A stretch of DNA of 64,000 nucleotides, taken from positions 248,001-312,000 of the forward strand of contig NZ_JAPQER010000002.1 of NCBI RefSeq assembly GCF_026735135.1, read 5' to 3'. Of this stretch, positions 63,123-64,000 are shown piece after piece (positions within the stretch are counted from its first letter, which is position 1; each line of letters starts with the position of its first letter). The position numbers and the translations under genes were made by a program. The notes under the pieces are model-generated. The model saw nothing but the letters and a program-made list of their open reading frames with translations, was not told the DNA's origin and did no database searches. Origin of the DNA: Clostridium aestuarii (GTDB taxonomy: Bacteria > Bacillota > Clostridia > Clostridiales > Clostridiaceae).

Positions 63123-64000
63123 GTGGAAAAACAATTTAAGAGAATAGGAACGCATGATGGAAAATTTCATGCTGATGAAGTTATGGCAACAGCTATACTA
63201 AATGAGATTTTCATAACAGAATTGACAAGAACAAGAGATAAAAAAATACTAGATGGATTGGATATAGTATATGATGTCAATGGTGGAGAACTAGATCATC
63301 ATGGTATTGACAAAGTACTTAGAGAAGATGGCATACCATATTCATCTTGTGGGCTTGTATGGAATAAGTTTGGAAGAGATGTAATAAGTTTTAAGGATCA
63401 AGCTTTAAATGAAGAGGAAATTGATGATGTTTTTAAATTTATTGATAGAAACTTAATTGAAGGAATAGATGCTTTAGATAATGGTATATGGATAGATAAA
63501 TCAGAAGTTCCTTTGATGAATATTTCCTCGATTTTATCAGGATTTAATCCAGTATGGTATGAGAAAAATAATGAAAACAAGAATTTTAATAAAGCAGTTG
63601 AATTTGCAGCATCAATTTTAAATAATAAAATAAACTTTAAAATATCTGTACTTAAAGCTAAAGAGAAGGTAATAAAAGCTTATGAAACTAGGGAAATTCC
63701 GCAAGTTGTTATACTTGATACATATTGTCCATATATAGAAGCACTTAAGGAAACTGATAAAGATGAGGAAATATTGTTTGTAATTTTTAAAACAAAAACT
63801 AATTATCTTATACAGACTGTAAGAGGAAAAGATGGCGAAGATAGAAAGAAACTCCCTAAAGCGTGGCTAGGTAAAAGAGATGAAGAACTTGCAAAAGTGA
63901 CAGGAGTTAGTGATGCAATATTCTGTCATACTGGAAGATTCATTGCAGCAGCTAGCTCATTAGAAGGAATTAAGAAATTAGCACAAATTGCAATAGATGA
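63123..64000 (+). CDS. MYG1 family (UPF0160) protein, 3' end outside window
   Basis: The frame is open from a GTG at 63123 to the window end (292 codons). The start MEKQFKRIGTHDGKFHADEVMA and LDHHG motif are those of MYG1/DHH-like proteins, related to exonucleases; the C-terminal IFCHTGRFIAAASS also fits. The start is uncertain because AAAGG lies about 15 bases upstream, rather far. No better start is in frame. Confidence 0.8.
   Translation, partial: MEKQFKRIGTHDGKFHADEVMATAILNEIFITELTRTRDKKILDGLDIVYDVNGGELDHHGIDKVLREDGIPYSSCGLVWNKFGRDVISFKDQALNEEEIDDVFKFIDRNLIEGIDALDNGIWIDKSEVPLMNISSILSGFNPVWYEKNNENKNFNKAVEFAASILNNKINFKISVLKAKEKVIKAYETREIPQVVILDTYCPYIEALKETDKDEEILFVIFKTKTNYLIQTVRGKDGEDRKKLPKAWLGKRDEELAKVTGVSDAIFCHTGRFIAAASSLEGIKKLAQIAID

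Overview
The window looks like chromosome from a spore-forming, low-GC Clostridium (sensu stricto type). It is strongly AT-rich, uses AGA for most arginines, has strong GGAGG ribosome sites, and encodes an alpha/beta small acid-soluble spore protein, two Spo0E-like proteins and an orphan cytosolic histidine kinase. The species cannot be fixed from the sequence alone.

Layout. (1) 1-14.5 kb is housekeeping: the 3' part of a topoisomerase A subunit (parC type), GtrA-like protein, M16 peptidase, flavin reductase, an endonuclease IV-like TIM barrel, recJ, the kinase, the spore protein and Spo0E-like genes, two RlmCD-type rRNA methyltransferases, a pentapeptide-repeat protein, and two tandem initiator tRNA genes that each have their own promoter and terminator. 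(2) 14.5-31 kb is an accessory, defence-like island directly downstream of the second methyltransferase gene. It holds a 1236-residue SEC-C/PD-(D/E)XK protein, a DUF262 + ATPase + HNH operon, a DNA methyltransferase, a small unknown protein, a GHKL ATPase, an IS66 relic, a PD-(D/E)XK nuclease with a RAMA-like tail plus a decayed second copy, and toxin/antitoxin debris. (3) 31.5-38.9 kb is an AraC regulator followed by an ECF-type transporter and two half-ABC exporters, with a Fur-box-like site; it resembles siderophore import loci. (4) 38.9-45 kb is a graveyard of internally deleted or frameshifted genes (ABC, MazF-type toxin, serine recombinase, alpha/beta hydrolase), then two intact genes of unknown role, one ending in DUF1963. 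(5) 45.3-47.6 kb is oleate hydratase with a convergent TetR gene.

(6) 48-57.4 kb is a horizontally acquired-looking catabolic cluster with CGT-rich arginine usage: acyl-CoA dehydrogenase, EtfB, EtfA, a BrnQ-type carrier, a pair of beta-aminoacyl-CoA ammonia-lyase-like hotdog subunits, a family III CoA-transferase, a near-identical second copy of the pair, a nitroreductase, and a convergent MerR regulator. Two promoters in it have the 19-bp spacers typical of MerR control and share sequence. The set reads as a reductive route: acid to CoA ester, loss of ammonia (or water) to enoyl-CoA, then reduction by the dehydrogenase and Etf. (7) 57.8-64 kb is core-like: DUF4184, ribonuclease Z, ThpR, arsD-arsA without arsR or a pump gene, a second Spo0E-like protein and a partial MYG1-family gene.

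The best candidates for undescribed systems are the DUF262/ATPase/HNH operon, the methyltransferase/unknown/GHKL set, and the heteromeric ammonia-lyase-like pathway. Functions are inferred from motifs read by eye; no database search was possible.
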